From: a virus | Virus record (IMG/VR): IMGVR_UViG_3300033153_006811 | Span: 1 to 34,755 of that record | Length of the DNA stretch: 34,755 nucleotides | Strand: one strand, 5' to 3' | Part shown: piece by piece, positions 16,155 through 25,549 of the stretch | Layout: each line of letters opens with the position of its first letter | How positions within the stretch are numbered: the first letter of the stretch is position 1 | Program-made: the position numbers and the translations under genes | The notes under the pieces: generated by a model | What the model saw: the letters and a program-made list of their open reading frames with translations, nothing else | What the model was told of the DNA's origin: nothing | Databases searched by the model: none

Positions 16155-16603
16155 TGTTAACTAAACTAATGCCCGATCAAATATCTAACTTTTGGGATAT
16201 CATTAAATATGCTATTGAGGAATCCCTACCTCCAATTGTAGGTGAGAGTCCTGATAAGATGAATAAGATCCTCGCCGCACTTCTCTGTGGCAAAGCACAG
16301 TGTTGGACTAGTTATGATAAAACAGAAGGTGAGAATAAGTTTGAAGGTATCGTAGTTACAAGGGTTACTTATGATGATGTAAGTGATACAAAGAATTTAT
16401 TAATATACTGCTTATATGGTTATGAGACAGTGAATAAATCTAATTGGTTAAGTGGCTTTAAAACCTTGGTAAAGTTTGCTATAGGTCAGGGATGTAGTCA
16501 AATCGTAGGTTATTCAGATGTACCTTTAATACTTAAGATGGTTGAGAGACTTAAAGGTGAGACTAAATATACCTTTGTCAGGTTACCTTTGTTTAATAAA
16601 TAA
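16154..16603 (+). CDS. GNAT-like phage protein
   Basis: 149 residues. Helical N-terminus, then a beta strand with KFEGIVVTRVTYDDVS and NLLIYCLYGYETV, then GFKTLVKFAIGQGCSQIVGY, the usual order of a GNAT acetyltransferase core (strands, then the helix carrying the CoA loop, then the QIVGYSDVP strand). The phosphate-binding Q/RxxGxG/A loop is not clear, so enzymatic activity is doubtful. Similar GNAT-like proteins occur beside the internal virion proteins of short-tailed phages. It ends inside palindrome copy 5. Confidence 0.55.
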   Translation: MLTKLMPDQISNFWDIIKYAIEESLPPIVGESPDKMNKILAALLCGKAQCWTSYDKTEGENKFEGIVVTRVTYDDVSDTKNLLIYCLYGYETVNKSNWLSGFKTLVKFAIGQGCSQIVGYSDVPLILKMVERLKGETKYTFVRLPLFNK

Positions 16604-16609
16604 ACGGAG
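16587..16609 (+). repeat. 23-nt palindrome, copy 5
   Basis: Arms CTTTGTTT and TAAACGGAG around AATAAA. It overlaps the last codons of the GNAT-like gene and its right arm contains GGAG, the SD for ATG at 16619. Confidence 0.75.
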
Positions 16610-16618
16610 CATTGAATT

Positions 16619-17518
16619 ATGCTAATATTTACAAATGACTGGAAAAACTTTGAAGCTAAGATTCATAAAAAAGGTGGTGGAGGTGGAGGTGGTGCTGGTG
16701 TAGTTGATTATCCAGCACATATGAAAACTTGGCACTCAATGGCTCTTGATGGTTCTGGTGTAGATACACTTACATCTAGTATGACAGATATGATGAATAT
16801 AGCATTTGGTGCTGACCCTTATACAGGTGAATCTGCCTATGACCCAGATACAGAACTTACATCAATGCTTGCTTCTGTAAGTGATCTTGATACATTAGTT
16901 GCATTGCTAAGTTCAGGAAACACTTTGGACACAGTTATTGCAGACGTTCTTTCTGACACAAGGATTGATGATGCAGTTGATGAATATTCACTTGATCTTG
17001 GAGATAGATTAACATCCGAAGTTCTTCCAAGATTCGAATCAGGGATGAGAGATATCAATGCAGTTGTTTCATCAGCCTTCGTAGTTGGAAGGGGTATTAT
17101 TGAAGCTAGCCAAACACGACAAGTTGCTAAATATAGTGCAGATTTACATATGAAAGCATTTGGCGATGATGCTTTGAGGTTGATAGCGCTTAAACTGGAG
17201 TATCAAAAATCTCTAACTCATATAGCTGTTGAAGCAAATCGAATAAAGATAGTTGCTAAGAAAGAAGAAACTGATATGAATCTTGATATAGATGAATCTG
17301 CAGCTACTTGGGACTTAAATGTATTCCAACATGGTGCTAATTTGTTAGCATCTATTGGTGGCGGTACCTATATACCCAATGAAAAGAAAAAGAGTGCTCT
17401 TAGTTCCGCTTTGGGTGGAGCATTGAGTGGAGCTGCTGCAGGATATATGGTATCTGGTGGTAATCCTATGGGAGCTGCCATCGGTGGAGCACTTGGTGCT
17501 GCATCTAGTTTTTTATAA
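16619..17518 (+). CDS. Putative DNA-ejection (internal virion) protein
   Basis: 299 residues. A short N-terminus and HKKGGGGGGGAGVVDYPAHM (about 16-35) resemble other phage ejection proteins with a Gly run followed by a Y-P-x-H-M segment. Residues about 120-240 form long helices (LTSEVLPRFESGMRDINAVV, then LIALKLEYQKSLTHIAVEAN). The last 40 residues are a glycine zipper (LGGALSGAAAGYMVSGGNPM; AIGGALGAASSFL) that could span a membrane. Such proteins are released from the capsid and help build a channel through the host envelope, as T7 gp14-16 do. Confidence 0.6.
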   Translation: MLIFTNDWKNFEAKIHKKGGGGGGGAGVVDYPAHMKTWHSMALDGSGVDTLTSSMTDMMNIAFGADPYTGESAYDPDTELTSMLASVSDLDTLVALLSSGNTLDTVIADVLSDTRIDDAVDEYSLDLGDRLTSEVLPRFESGMRDINAVVSSAFVVGRGIIEASQTRQVAKYSADLHMKAFGDDALRLIALKLEYQKSLTHIAVEANRIKIVAKKEETDMNLDIDESAATWDLNVFQHGANLLASIGGGTYIPNEKKKSALSSALGGALSGAAAGYMVSGGNPMGAAIGGALGAASSFL

Positions 17519-17539
17519 ATAACTTAAGGAGGAAAATAA

Positions 17540-18583
17540 ATGCCTATAGACCCTAATATGTTAGCATATTTTGCTGCTTCATTTGGTCAAGGTTTAATGA
17601 ATCCAGATGACCCAATGCAGCAAGTGGCGGGTGCAACTAAACAAACTATAGCTACTAAAAGCTATATGGATATGGTTAAGCAGATGCTTGCAGGCGGTGG
17701 GAAATTTTCTATGGACAAAGATAAATTCAAACTTGATGCACCATCTGCTTTACTTGGAGATGATCTATTTAAAGACGCTCCTGCAGGAACGGCTATGAAT
17801 GCTCCAACAGGAACAGGGACTGCATCTACTCCTGGAGGTGGAGATGGTACAGGTATGGATATGTCTAAGTTGATGATGCTTAATTTATTAGGAGGTGGTA
17901 CATTAAACCCTTCCGCTAGCCCACTAAATATAAGCGGCGTTAGTTTAGCTGGGCTGACACCTGAGAATATTTCGCAAGCGCTGCAATTAAAACTTATGAG
18001 TGAAGAAGTTGGGCGAAAGAAACTTTCTGACATTTATAAAATGATGCAACCTACAAAAGTTGAAGATCCTCGAACTACAAAGATTAAGAATTATGAATAC
18101 TACAAAACTCAAGAAGAACTTGCTGGGAGAAAGGCTAAATCAATAGAGGAATGGGATGCTGGATTGGTTAGAGAGAGACGTCTCTATGATGAAGCAGTAG
18201 CCTCCGGTATGATTAAGGAAGAAAATCCTTTCCATGAGTGGTTGTTTGATCTTAGGAAAGCTGGTCGTGATGTGATTAGCATTGGTGAACAAGCTGTCCA
18301 AAGAGGTAGAGGTAAAGGTCAAGCTGAAGTGATGGCTCCTGGATTTGCTCAAAGTGTTAAAGTAGATCTTATGAAAGATAAAGCTAACTGGCCAAGTGAC
18401 ACACTAATTAAACAGTATACAGATAAAGGTCTTCCATATGCAGAAGCTGAAGATCGTGCTCAGAAGCGAATGATTCTTGAGGCAATGGATAAGCAGATTC
18501 GACAAGCGTTTAAAGGTAAAGAAATAACACTTGGAGAGGAAGGCTGGGAAGTTGATGGAGAGTTAAAGGTGAGGTATCCTTAA
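17540..18583 (+). CDS. Putative internal virion or ejection protein
   Basis: 347 residues with SD AAGGAGGAAAA. The N-terminal part is hydrophobic and Met-rich (MPIDPNMLAYFAASFGQGLM), followed by a Gly/Ala/Thr/Pro-rich linker (GTAMNAPTGTGTASTPGGGD). The C-terminal half is helical and charged (YKTQEELAGRKAKSIEEWDA). It sits between the Gly-zipper ejection protein and the giant protein, a place normally held by the second ejection protein. It overlaps the giant gene as TAATG. No family recognised. Confidence 0.5.
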   Translation: MPIDPNMLAYFAASFGQGLMNPDDPMQQVAGATKQTIATKSYMDMVKQMLAGGGKFSMDKDKFKLDAPSALLGDDLFKDAPAGTAMNAPTGTGTASTPGGGDGTGMDMSKLMMLNLLGGGTLNPSASPLNISGVSLAGLTPENISQALQLKLMSEEVGRKKLSDIYKMMQPTKVEDPRTTKIKNYEYYKTQEELAGRKAKSIEEWDAGLVRERRLYDEAVASGMIKEENPFHEWLFDLRKAGRDVISIGEQAVQRGRGKGQAEVMAPGFAQSVKVDLMKDKANWPSDTLIKQYTDKGLPYAEAEDRAQKRMILEAMDKQIRQAFKGKEITLGEEGWEVDGELKVRYP

Positions 18584-21500
18584 TGGATTTTGAAAGTATA
18601 TTAGATAGAGATTCTAAATTTGAACATCTCTTAGGTGAGGTTAGTCCTAAGGATAGTCCTTTTGAAAAAGTCTTAGGTGAGATTGAATCTATACATAAGG
18701 ATCCTTTTGCCGATCTTAAACCTGCACCTAAGATTTCTCTTCAGTCTAAGAAATATCCTCAATCTTTCTTAGGCAGGCAAATGAAAGGAATGGAGGCATC
18801 TTTAGGATTATCTGAAGAGGAATATGATACCCTTGAAACTGAGATGATCTCGCAAGAGAATAAAGACTCATTCATGGAATCTATTGGTGAGGTAGCAACT
18901 CTTGCTGGTCAACCTTATGATGTTGCTAAAGGTGCAGGTAGTTTCATAATGGCTGGAATTCCTACTTTCTTAATTGGCATAGGTGGAGCCGTTAGTGAGA
19001 TGAATAAGGAACTTCCTCAATTCATAGCTGGATATTCTAATCTTCTAGACATGGCTGATGCTGCAGAGAGAGGGTTTACCAAAGTTGGTAAGTATATGCA
19101 GCCTGGAAAAGAAAAGGTTGAGGATTTTCTAGAGTTTCCTAGAGAAACATTTAAAGGTGCTTTTGGTGAACCTTTGTCTGAATTGCTTCTTGGTCGTCCT
19201 GAAGATGTAGATCCTGATTTAGCTGGTGAAATAGCAATGGTTCCTATGACTGTTGCTGAAGCTCCTTTCAAAGCAGCTTCTGAAAGTGAGAAAATAAAAA
19301 CAGTTGCTAAGGTAGCTAAAAAACTTTGGTTAGACAAAGTATTTGTTACTGAAGATAATATTAGAGGTGCACTTAAATTTGCTGGATTCTTTGCAGGGCT
19401 TGCTGCTTTACATAAGGTTTACAGGGGCAAACCTGGCGTTGTTAAGGATGTTCCTAAGAGAAGTGTAATTAAAGATGTTAAGGAAGTTGCTGACAAAGCT
19501 GAGAAAATTGCTGAGACAGAAATATTGATTGAGAAGACTCCTAATGAAGCAATTAAATCTGCTCAAGAAAAAATTCTTAAGATGGAAAAGATTCAACTTG
19601 AACTTGAAGCGAAGAAAATTGCTGAAGATTTAAAGAAAGAAGCTGATGTAGAAAGTGTTGTGAAGAAAGATCTTAAGAAGAAAGGGAAGAAAGTTGAAGA
19701 GGTTAAGAGTGATCTGAGGACTGCTGAGGAAAGACAGGCTAAAATTGAGAAGGTTTTTAAAGAGGAAGTTAAAAAGGCACCTGAGAAGAAAGTTGAACCT
19801 TCTAAACCTTCCCCTAAGACTGAGCCAAAGATGAGTAAAGATATTAAAATTATCTATGACGAAGTTATATCTGAGCTCCCTGACTATATCAAGAAAGATA
19901 TAGATGTTGAATCTATTCGTACAGCTATTTTTCCTGCTGAGCATCAAGGAGAAGGTGGAAAGACTAAAATAACTGGAAAACTTAAAGACCCTGAAAAGTA
20001 TCATATTATATTAGAGAAGGGAGAAGAAAATATAAAGAAAACTTTAAAGCATGAACTATTACATACTTATGTTTTAAAGCATCGTGAGCTAGTAAAAAAA
20101 GAACATGGAATGTTTGGAGATGAAAAAGCTGTTGAGTTGTTGGAGAAAGAACTTACTCCAGAACCTATCACCCCTTTAGATCGTCAAACAGGAGTCTCAA
20201 TTCCTGAGTTTGAAGGTGAGAAGAGTCCCTTCTTTCAAAATAAAGAAGAAACAACTGCATTTAAGAAGGTTTATGAAGAGAGGAAGAAGTCAGTTTCTGA
20301 AGATGTGGAGATTGCTACTCAAAAGCTAATCAATGATGTGAATAGATGGTATCATGGAGATGAGACAGTTGACATTGTTAAGGTTAGGAATAGTCTAAGG
20401 AATCTTGCATCAAGTGGTGATGAGTTAAGGATGGAATTTCTTACAGGTACAGATCATCTTAATTGGTTAGATACTGTTAAGGAAGCTTCTACTTGGGCTA
20501 GTAGGATTGGAGCAAAATCATCAATAGGTTATCATGGAACTAGTACAAAGTTTCTACCTGGAATTGAGCAAAGAGGATTAAGACCCATCAGTTTAAAACA
20601 GATAGTTGAAAATGTTTTAGATGAATTAAATTTAAAAGGAAAAGAAAGAGAAGAAGTTAGAAAGACTATAGAAAGTTATGACTACTTTGAATATTCTATT
20701 AAAGAGGGAGAAGGAGCTAGACCATATGACAAACCTGATTTATATATAGCTAAGGATATTGAGTCTGCTAGAGGATATGCAGAATGGGCTGGAGAAGCTT
20801 ATGATAATGCTTTGATAGCTGCTGGCGCATTTGATAAACCTGGTGGTAAATTTAATCGTGCAGTTTCAAAAGACATAGCTAAAAAAGTTAAATCTTTGTA
20901 TGAAAAGAATAGAGCAGCAGAACCAGTTGTTCTTGAAGTTGAGGTTCCTGGAGGATTAAAAAAGGGAGATAATATATATAGAGACCAACTTAAATATAAA
21001 GTTGTTGAACCACTTCGTTTAATAAAAAAACGAAGGGAAGGTATAGAACTATTTACAGGAATTGATCCTACACAAGTAAAGAAATTAATTAAATCTATCA
21101 AACCTAAGTGGGATAGGGATAGTCAATCATGGAAATTTGATGTTAGAGGGATGCTACAGGAAATATATAAAGATCCAGAATCTGGATGGTGGATGGATGC
21201 ACAAAGATTAACACCAGGTACTAATAGACCTCTGTACTTAGGAGATACAAAGATAGAGGCGATAAAGAAATCTACTGAATTAGCGATTGAAAGTATTAGG
21301 GATTTACCAGGTGTTCAACTTTACTCCGGTCTCCCTCTTGACAAAGCATCTAAATTAATAATTGAAGGTGCTAAGCGGGCAAAAGAATACATGGATGATG
21401 CTAGACATGCAAAAAGAATTAGACCCTTCAGGGCTGCAAAGATTGGTTATGAAGCAGCTATTCGTGAACTTGTTGATAAATCTGGAAATATCAAGTGGGA

Positions 21501-24075
21501 TTTTATTGATAAGTTGGGTCTTAAAGGTTATGAAATAGTCCAAAAATTAGTCCTCACTAAAGGTGCTAACACCATTGCTGCTAATAAATTAAAACAGATG
21601 CAGAGAGAAGTCTATGGAGGTCTCTCTCGTAATGAAAAGAATGTGTTAGACAATCTAATAATGTATGAAAGGTTACTTGATATAGCTAAATATAAAACAG
21701 TTAAAGATTTCAATTGGCCTATCCATAAGAAAAGTGGTAAGCAATTAACACCTTCAGATGCTATAAGTTATATAGAAACATTTGCTCAATTAGAAGGAAT
21801 AACATCAAAGCGAGCAAGTATCATTCGTAGAAGGGTAAAGGGATACTTTGAATGGATGAAGACACCATTAGATGATATGTTAAAAGCTGAGTTAATACCC
21901 AAATCTGAATATGATGACTTAATCAAACACAAATATCGAAGGATTAAGTTAGTAGATATCTTTGATAAAAAGTATGAATCTAAAAGAGGTAGGAAACCTT
22001 TAACTGTCTATGACTCAGGTGTTCAAGAATTAGCTAGAGGTAGAAAGACAGACATTTATGAACCTAGTTCAGAAATTATGGCTTTAGAAGTATTCAATCG
22101 TGCTTATGGTCGCATCATGAGACAGGAAGCTAATAAAGCTCTTCTTGGATTATCCAAGAGTGACCCTAAGAATCCATTTGTTAGATCGAAAGATGGCAAA
22201 GAAGGAATTCCTTCAGGTTGGCAAAGGATCTTTGTGTTTGATAAGGGTGAGAGGAAAGCTCTTTACATTTCACCTAAGATGAGTAAAGAATGGTTAACCT
22301 CTTCATCAGAACTACCTTATAAATATGGAAGGTTTATACAGTATATTTCTGGTTCAGCTGTACTTCGTACGTTTGCTACTGGCATTGAATGGGGATTTGC
22401 AATGGCTAATATCCCAAGAGATGTTATGCATATATATTATGCTGCAAGAGTTTGGGAAGATGGACAATGGAAGAGTGCATACAGTCCTCATTTACCAATC
22501 TTTCTACCACAAATAGGTATGGACATTGCAAGAGTATTTCCAGATGTTGTTGTTAGAGGGAAGAAAACTCAGAATTACTTCGACTACGGTGGTGGAATGG
22601 AGTTCTTAGTTCATCAAGGGTTAATGCTTAGAAAAGGTAAACATCTAGAGCCAGGACTTGCTAAGCCATTGAAAGCATTAAGTTGGTTTGGTGAGACGTC
22701 TGAACTTACAACAAGGGTTGCTATTAAAGAACATATGATACGTAGAAGAGCAAGAGAAAAGGGAATTACAGTTGAAGAGGCAAGGAAAGATAAGGACATT
22801 CAACGTGAAGCTTCTTTCGTTGCTAGAGATTACATGGACTTTGGTCAAGGTGGAGGAATTACAAAAGCAGCTGATAATGCTATGCCTTATCTAAATGCAG
22901 CTGTTCAAGCAACAAGAGGTTTATGGAGAACTGCTAAAGACAATCCTAAAGAGTTTGCTTATAAGACAGCTGAGATTGGGCTTGCAACAACTTTGATTTA
23001 TTCAGCAATGAGAGAACAATGTCCTGAGACAGCAAAAGCATTGCAAGGATCTATGGCACTGCAGAATAATTTATGTATTCCAGTTGGTGATAACTTTGGG
23101 TTTGAGGATGAAAAGGGACAGACAAGATATTGGGGATTTAAAGTCCCTTTAGACCCAAGTCAGAGATTTTTCAAAACTTTCTTTGAAGCAGCTTATGATA
23201 AGTCTATGGGATATGATGTAGATGTAGATAGGGTAACTAACAATATGTTAGAGCTTTCTCCTGTTGGCGTTTCTAGTATGTCTCCTACAGTATCAGGTGC
23301 TATTGGTTATCTTTATAACAAAGATCTTTGGAGAGATGAAGATGTTTGGAAGAAAACAAAGCCATTTAGTTATGGTCTCACAGTTGATGGTAAGTGGGTA
23401 GGTAGAAGTGAGGAGTATGATAAAGATACTCATGAATTCTTTAAAGATATAGGTAAACCTACAAAGATATCACCAAAGGGAGCACAATTTGTTGCTGGAG
23501 AACTTTTCACAAATAACTCTACCTGGGCTTATTTAATGGGCAAAGGTTATGAAAAGTTATTTGCAGATGCCCCTAAGGAAAAAGTGGAACAGCATTGGGC
23601 TATGACTTTGAGTAAAATGCCAATCACTGGTAGATTCATTTTTGTAACTAATCCTTATTCAAAACATGCTGGAAAGATTGAGGAAGATGTAGAAGCTTAT
23701 GCAGTGAAAAGATGGGTTGAGACAAGAGAACTTGATCGGCTTACTGAGGGTTATTTATTTGAGAAAGCATTTGAAAAAAGTGATGTTATTAAGTATATTA
23801 AATCTTTCAAAGATATAGATACCCGTGAGCGATTGAGGGAAAGGTTTGATTTTCAAGTTGCTATAAGGAAACTTCCTGAACGCTCCTTCTGGCTTCGATT
23901 GAGGAGTTTAGCTCCTGAAATTAGAGCCAGTCGTTATTATGATAGATTGAATAGTGCTACACCTAAAGAACATGAGCAACTTATGAAAGAGAAAAGCATT
24001 GTAACTAAAGCCGGTGGATTCTTCACAGATAATTTTTGGTTAGAGCTTAAAAAAATTAGAAGAGAAAAAGAATAA
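18583..24075 (+). CDS. Giant multidomain (polyvalent-type) ejection protein
   Basis: 1,830 residues. Two related short motifs open it (SKFEHLLGEVS; SPFEKVLGEIES, residues ~11-36). Residues about 118-135 are hydrophobic with GIPTFLIGIGGAVSE. Residues 290-425 are a Lys/Glu-rich coiled coil. LKHELLHTYV (about 488-497) is an HExxH zinc-protease motif, His490 to His494. YHGTSTKFLPGIEQRGLRP (650-668) and LYIAKDIESARGYA (720-733) are an ADP-ribosyltransferase-like H...Y pattern. From about 1,050 on, long helical regions with IEWGFAMANIPRDVMHIYY (about 1,268) resemble large polyvalent protein-associated domains such as LPD38. Known polyvalent proteins enter the cell with phage DNA and carry several effectors. 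Activity of either enzyme-like domain is unproven. A palindrome copy lies in codons 811-818. Confidence 0.75.
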   Translation: MDFESILDRDSKFEHLLGEVSPKDSPFEKVLGEIESIHKDPFADLKPAPKISLQSKKYPQSFLGRQMKGMEASLGLSEEEYDTLETEMISQENKDSFMESIGEVATLAGQPYDVAKGAGSFIMAGIPTFLIGIGGAVSEMNKELPQFIAGYSNLLDMADAAERGFTKVGKYMQPGKEKVEDFLEFPRETFKGAFGEPLSELLLGRPEDVDPDLAGEIAMVPMTVAEAPFKAASESEKIKTVAKVAKKLWLDKVFVTEDNIRGALKFAGFFAGLAALHKVYRGKPGVVKDVPKRSVIKDVKEVADKAEKIAETEILIEKTPNEAIKSAQEKILKMEKIQLELEAKKIAEDLKKEADVESVVKKDLKKKGKKVEEVKSDLRTAEERQAKIEKVFKEEVKKAPEKKVEPSKPSPKTEPKMSKDIKIIYDEVISELPDYIKKDIDVESIRTAIFPAEHQGEGGKTKITGKLKDPEKYHIILEKGEENIKKTLKHELLHTYVLKHRELVKKEHGMFGDEKAVELLEKELTPEPITPLDRQTGVSIPEFEGEKSPFFQNKEETTAFKKVYEERKKSVSEDVEIATQKLINDVNRWYHGDETVDIVKVRNSLRNLASSGDELRMEFLTGTDHLNWLDTVKEASTWASRIGAKSSIGYHGTSTKFLPGIEQRGLRPISLKQIVENVLDELNLKGKEREEVRKTIESYDYFEYSIKEGEGARPYDKPDLYIAKDIESARGYAEWAGEAYDNALIAAGAFDKPGGKFNRAVSKDIAKKVKSLYEKNRAAEPVVLEVEVPGGLKKGDNIYRDQLKYKVVEPLRLIKKRREGIELFTGIDPTQVKKLIKSIKPKWDRDSQSWKFDVRGMLQEIYKDPESGWWMDAQRLTPGTNRPLYLGDTKIEAIKKSTELAIESIRDLPGVQLYSGLPLDKASKLIIEGAKRAKEYMDDARHAKRIRPFRAAKIGYEAAIRELVDKSGNIKWDFIDKLGLKGYEIVQKLVLTKGANTIAANKLKQMQREVYGGLSRNEKNVLDNLIMYERLLDIAKYKTVKDFNWPIHKKSGKQLTPSDAISYIETFAQLEGITSKRASIIRRRVKGYFEWMKTPLDDMLKAELIPKSEYDDLIKHKYRRIKLVDIFDKKYESKRGRKPLTVYDSGVQELARGRKTDIYEPSSEIMALEVFNRAYGRIMRQEANKALLGLSKSDPKNPFVRSKDGKEGIPSGWQRIFVFDKGERKALYISPKMSKEWLTSSSELPYKYGRFIQYISGSAVLRTFATGIEWGFAMANIPRDVMHIYYAARVWEDGQWKSAYSPHLPIFLPQIGMDIARVFPDVVVRGKKTQNYFDYGGGMEFLVHQGLMLRKGKHLEPGLAKPLKALSWFGETSELTTRVAIKEHMIRRRAREKGITVEEARKDKDIQREASFVARDYMDFGQGGGITKAADNAMPYLNAAVQATRGLWRTAKDNPKEFAYKTAEIGLATTLIYSAMREQCPETAKALQGSMALQNNLCIPVGDNFGFEDEKGQTRYWGFKVPLDPSQRFFKTFFEAAYDKSMGYDVDVDRVTNNMLELSPVGVSSMSPTVSGAIGYLYNKDLWRDEDVWKKTKPFSYGLTVDGKWVGRSEEYDKDTHEFFKDIGKPTKISPKGAQFVAGELFTNNSTWAYLMGKGYEKLFADAPKEKVEQHWAMTLSKMPITGRFIFVTNPYSKHAGKIEEDVEAYAVKRWVETRELDRLTEGYLFEKAFEKSDVIKYIKSFKDIDTRERLRERFDFQVAIRKLPERSFWLRLRSLAPEIRASRYYDRLNSATPKEHEQLMKEKSIVTKAGGFFTDNFWLELKKIRREKE
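21013..21035 (+). repeat. 23-nt palindrome, copy 6 (inside a gene, perfect arms)
   Basis: Perfect arms CTTCGTTT and AAACGAAG with spacer AATAAAA, in frame within the giant protein gene, coding for PLRLIKKR just after the ADP-ribosyltransferase-like domain. GGGAAGG follows, as after the intergenic copies, but no nearby start codon is visible. Confidence 0.75.
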
Positions 24076-24077
24076 GA

Positions 24078-24308
24078 CTATTTTTTAATATAAATACCTG
24101 TAACTTCCCATATCTTCATCCTAGCAATTTCTTTAAGGCTTTGTTTTGAGGTTTTACACAAAGGGCTTGATAGATATATCTCTTTATCATATGCTGAGGC
24201 TATAAAACTTCCATTACTGTATAAGCCTCTATAAAATTCTATATCAATATTTCTTAATTTATCATGAATAGTAAATCCAAGTCCTTTACTTTTATCTATT
24301 TCAGGCAT
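24078..24308 (-). CDS. 76-residue unknown protein at the convergent junction
   Basis: Start chosen at 24308 (MPEIDKSKGLGF), not at 24335: GAAGGGAAAT, the end of palindrome copy 7, is a good SD for 24308, whereas 24335 lies inside the palindrome. Some beta and helix (GFTIHDKLRNIDIEFYRG; KEIARMKIWEVTGIYIKK), no membrane segment. The last gene of the leftward operon, its stop is 2 nt from the stop of the giant virion gene. Unknown function. Confidence 0.6.
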   Translation of the reverse strand: MPEIDKSKGLGFTIHDKLRNIDIEFYRGLYSNGSFIASAYDKEIYLSSPLCKTSKQSLKEIARMKIWEVTGIYIKK

Positions 24309-24314
24309 ATTTCC

Positions 24315-24337
24315 CTTCGTTTTATAATTAAACAAAG
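24315..24337 (-). repeat. 23-nt palindrome, copy 7
   Basis: On the - strand: left arm CTTTGTTT, right arm AAACGAAG followed by GGAAAT and the ATG at 24308. It starts directly after the stop codon of the upstream ATPase gene (24338-24340). Confidence 0.75.
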
Positions 24338-25549
24338 TTATACATCAAGATTTAATATTTTAATAACGTCATCTGCTTGAGGTCTATGAACAACCTTAGC
24401 CATTTTCATTGCTTCCACTGTTGATAAAACTCTATCCATTGTCAACTTATCCATATCATTTCTAAAATGTTGAGCTAATTGCCATATAGGAACTTCACTT
24501 GTCTTAGACATTCTTAAGAATGCAATGACCCTCTGTAAAATATCAGCTGTATCACTTCTTCCATATCCTTTAAAAACACCTTGCATTTTAAGCTCAACCT
24601 CTTCCAATACATCAACTGCTCTTTTTATATCAGCAGTAGTAAGGGTCATTTGGTTCTCATCACTATCTCTTGAAACAGACATAATCATTGAAAGTTTCAT
24701 AATATGATTAGCCCTCCTCGATATGTAGCCGTCAAATCTATCATCATAGAAAGGTGGATTCTCTTCAGCTTTAACCCTCCAGTCAGACCAATAGTTTAAG
24801 AATCCCTTTGTATATTTAAACTGTCCTGAGAGTAAAGTTATCTTATCTAAATCATGGAGAAGAGATTTCTTCAACTCTTTCTCCTCTTCAGTTTCCATAG
24901 GGAGGAGAACTATCTTTTCCATCTTCTCTTCATAAACATAGATGATTCTACTTGTAAGTCCACCACCTATAGCATCTATAGGGAGGGAACTTCTAATTAA
25001 GGAAGGAGTAGTTGCGCCAAAAAGATTCACCCAAACACCTACAATTTCCTCCTTCTTCCTAGCAATTGTTTCATAAGCCCACTTCCTATCACAGTCATAC
25101 CAGTCACATAAAGCAGACATCATTTCTTTATTATGGTATCCTAAGAATACAGTGAATTCTTTAGAGAAGATAGTCATTGAAGAATGAAACTGCATCTTAC
25201 CTGAATTTAAATCAGGGTCTTGATAGTTAGTTTCCTTAAGACGTCTGATTAATGCTTGGAGGGAAGTGGCCTGTGCAGCCACTTTAATCTTACCTATTTC
25301 TTCAATTAAATCAAGTCCAGGATTCATGGCTGTTCCTTTACGGACTCCTGAAGGGCCTACAAGGACAATGTAAAGATTGGGGTAGAATAGTAGGGAAGAA
25401 CCCCACTGTACAAAGCACTTACGTTGGAGAGCAGATGCAAGTACAGAGATAGCTGTCCAAAAGCGGAAGAGTCTTGGAGGTTCTGTGTTCTCGGTGAACT
25501 GCATATAAGCATCTATCCAGTCAGGAAGCTTTCTGTTTAGTTTTATCAT
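24338..25549 (-). CDS. DUF3987-like P-loop ATPase, putative replicative helicase
   Basis: 403 residues. LYIVLVGPSGVRKGTAMNPG (about 58-77) is a P-loop-like segment with KGT rather than GKT, a variant associated with the DUF3987/primase-helicase group in phages. Further features are FRFWTAISVLASALQRKCFV in the N-terminus and, near 170, WVNLFGATTPSLIRSSLP, where families of this type have a conserved T-P motif before an Arg. The C-terminal 100 residues are helical, wing-like (ILQRVIAFLRMSKTSEVPIW). Next to a DNA polymerase gene, it probably serves replication as helicase or primase-helicase. No primase zinc domain is seen. Start by ATGA overlap with the upstream gene. Confidence 0.65.
   Translation of the reverse strand: MIKLNRKLPDWIDAYMQFTENTEPPRLFRFWTAISVLASALQRKCFVQWGSSLLFYPNLYIVLVGPSGVRKGTAMNPGLDLIEEIGKIKVAAQATSLQALIRRLKETNYQDPDLNSGKMQFHSSMTIFSKEFTVFLGYHNKEMMSALCDWYDCDRKWAYETIARKKEEIVGVWVNLFGATTPSLIRSSLPIDAIGGGLTSRIIYVYEEKMEKIVLLPMETEEEKELKKSLLHDLDKITLLSGQFKYTKGFLNYWSDWRVKAEENPPFYDDRFDGYISRRANHIMKLSMIMSVSRDSDENQMTLTTADIKRAVDVLEEVELKMQGVFKGYGRSDTADILQRVIAFLRMSKTSEVPIWQLAQHFRNDMDKLTMDRVLSTVEAMKMAKVVHRPQADDVIKILNLDV

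Noticed and set aside
19630-20004. A 124-codon - strand frame in the giant gene
   Set aside because: Phe/Leu/Ser-rich composition is the antisense image of the Lys/Glu coiled coil; no SD or neighbours on that strand.
24139-24163. CTTTG...CAAAG inverted repeat within the 76-residue gene, taken as another palindrome copy
   Set aside because: Its length is 25 nt, the arms match only in five bases, and it lies inside codons, so it does not follow the 23-nt design.
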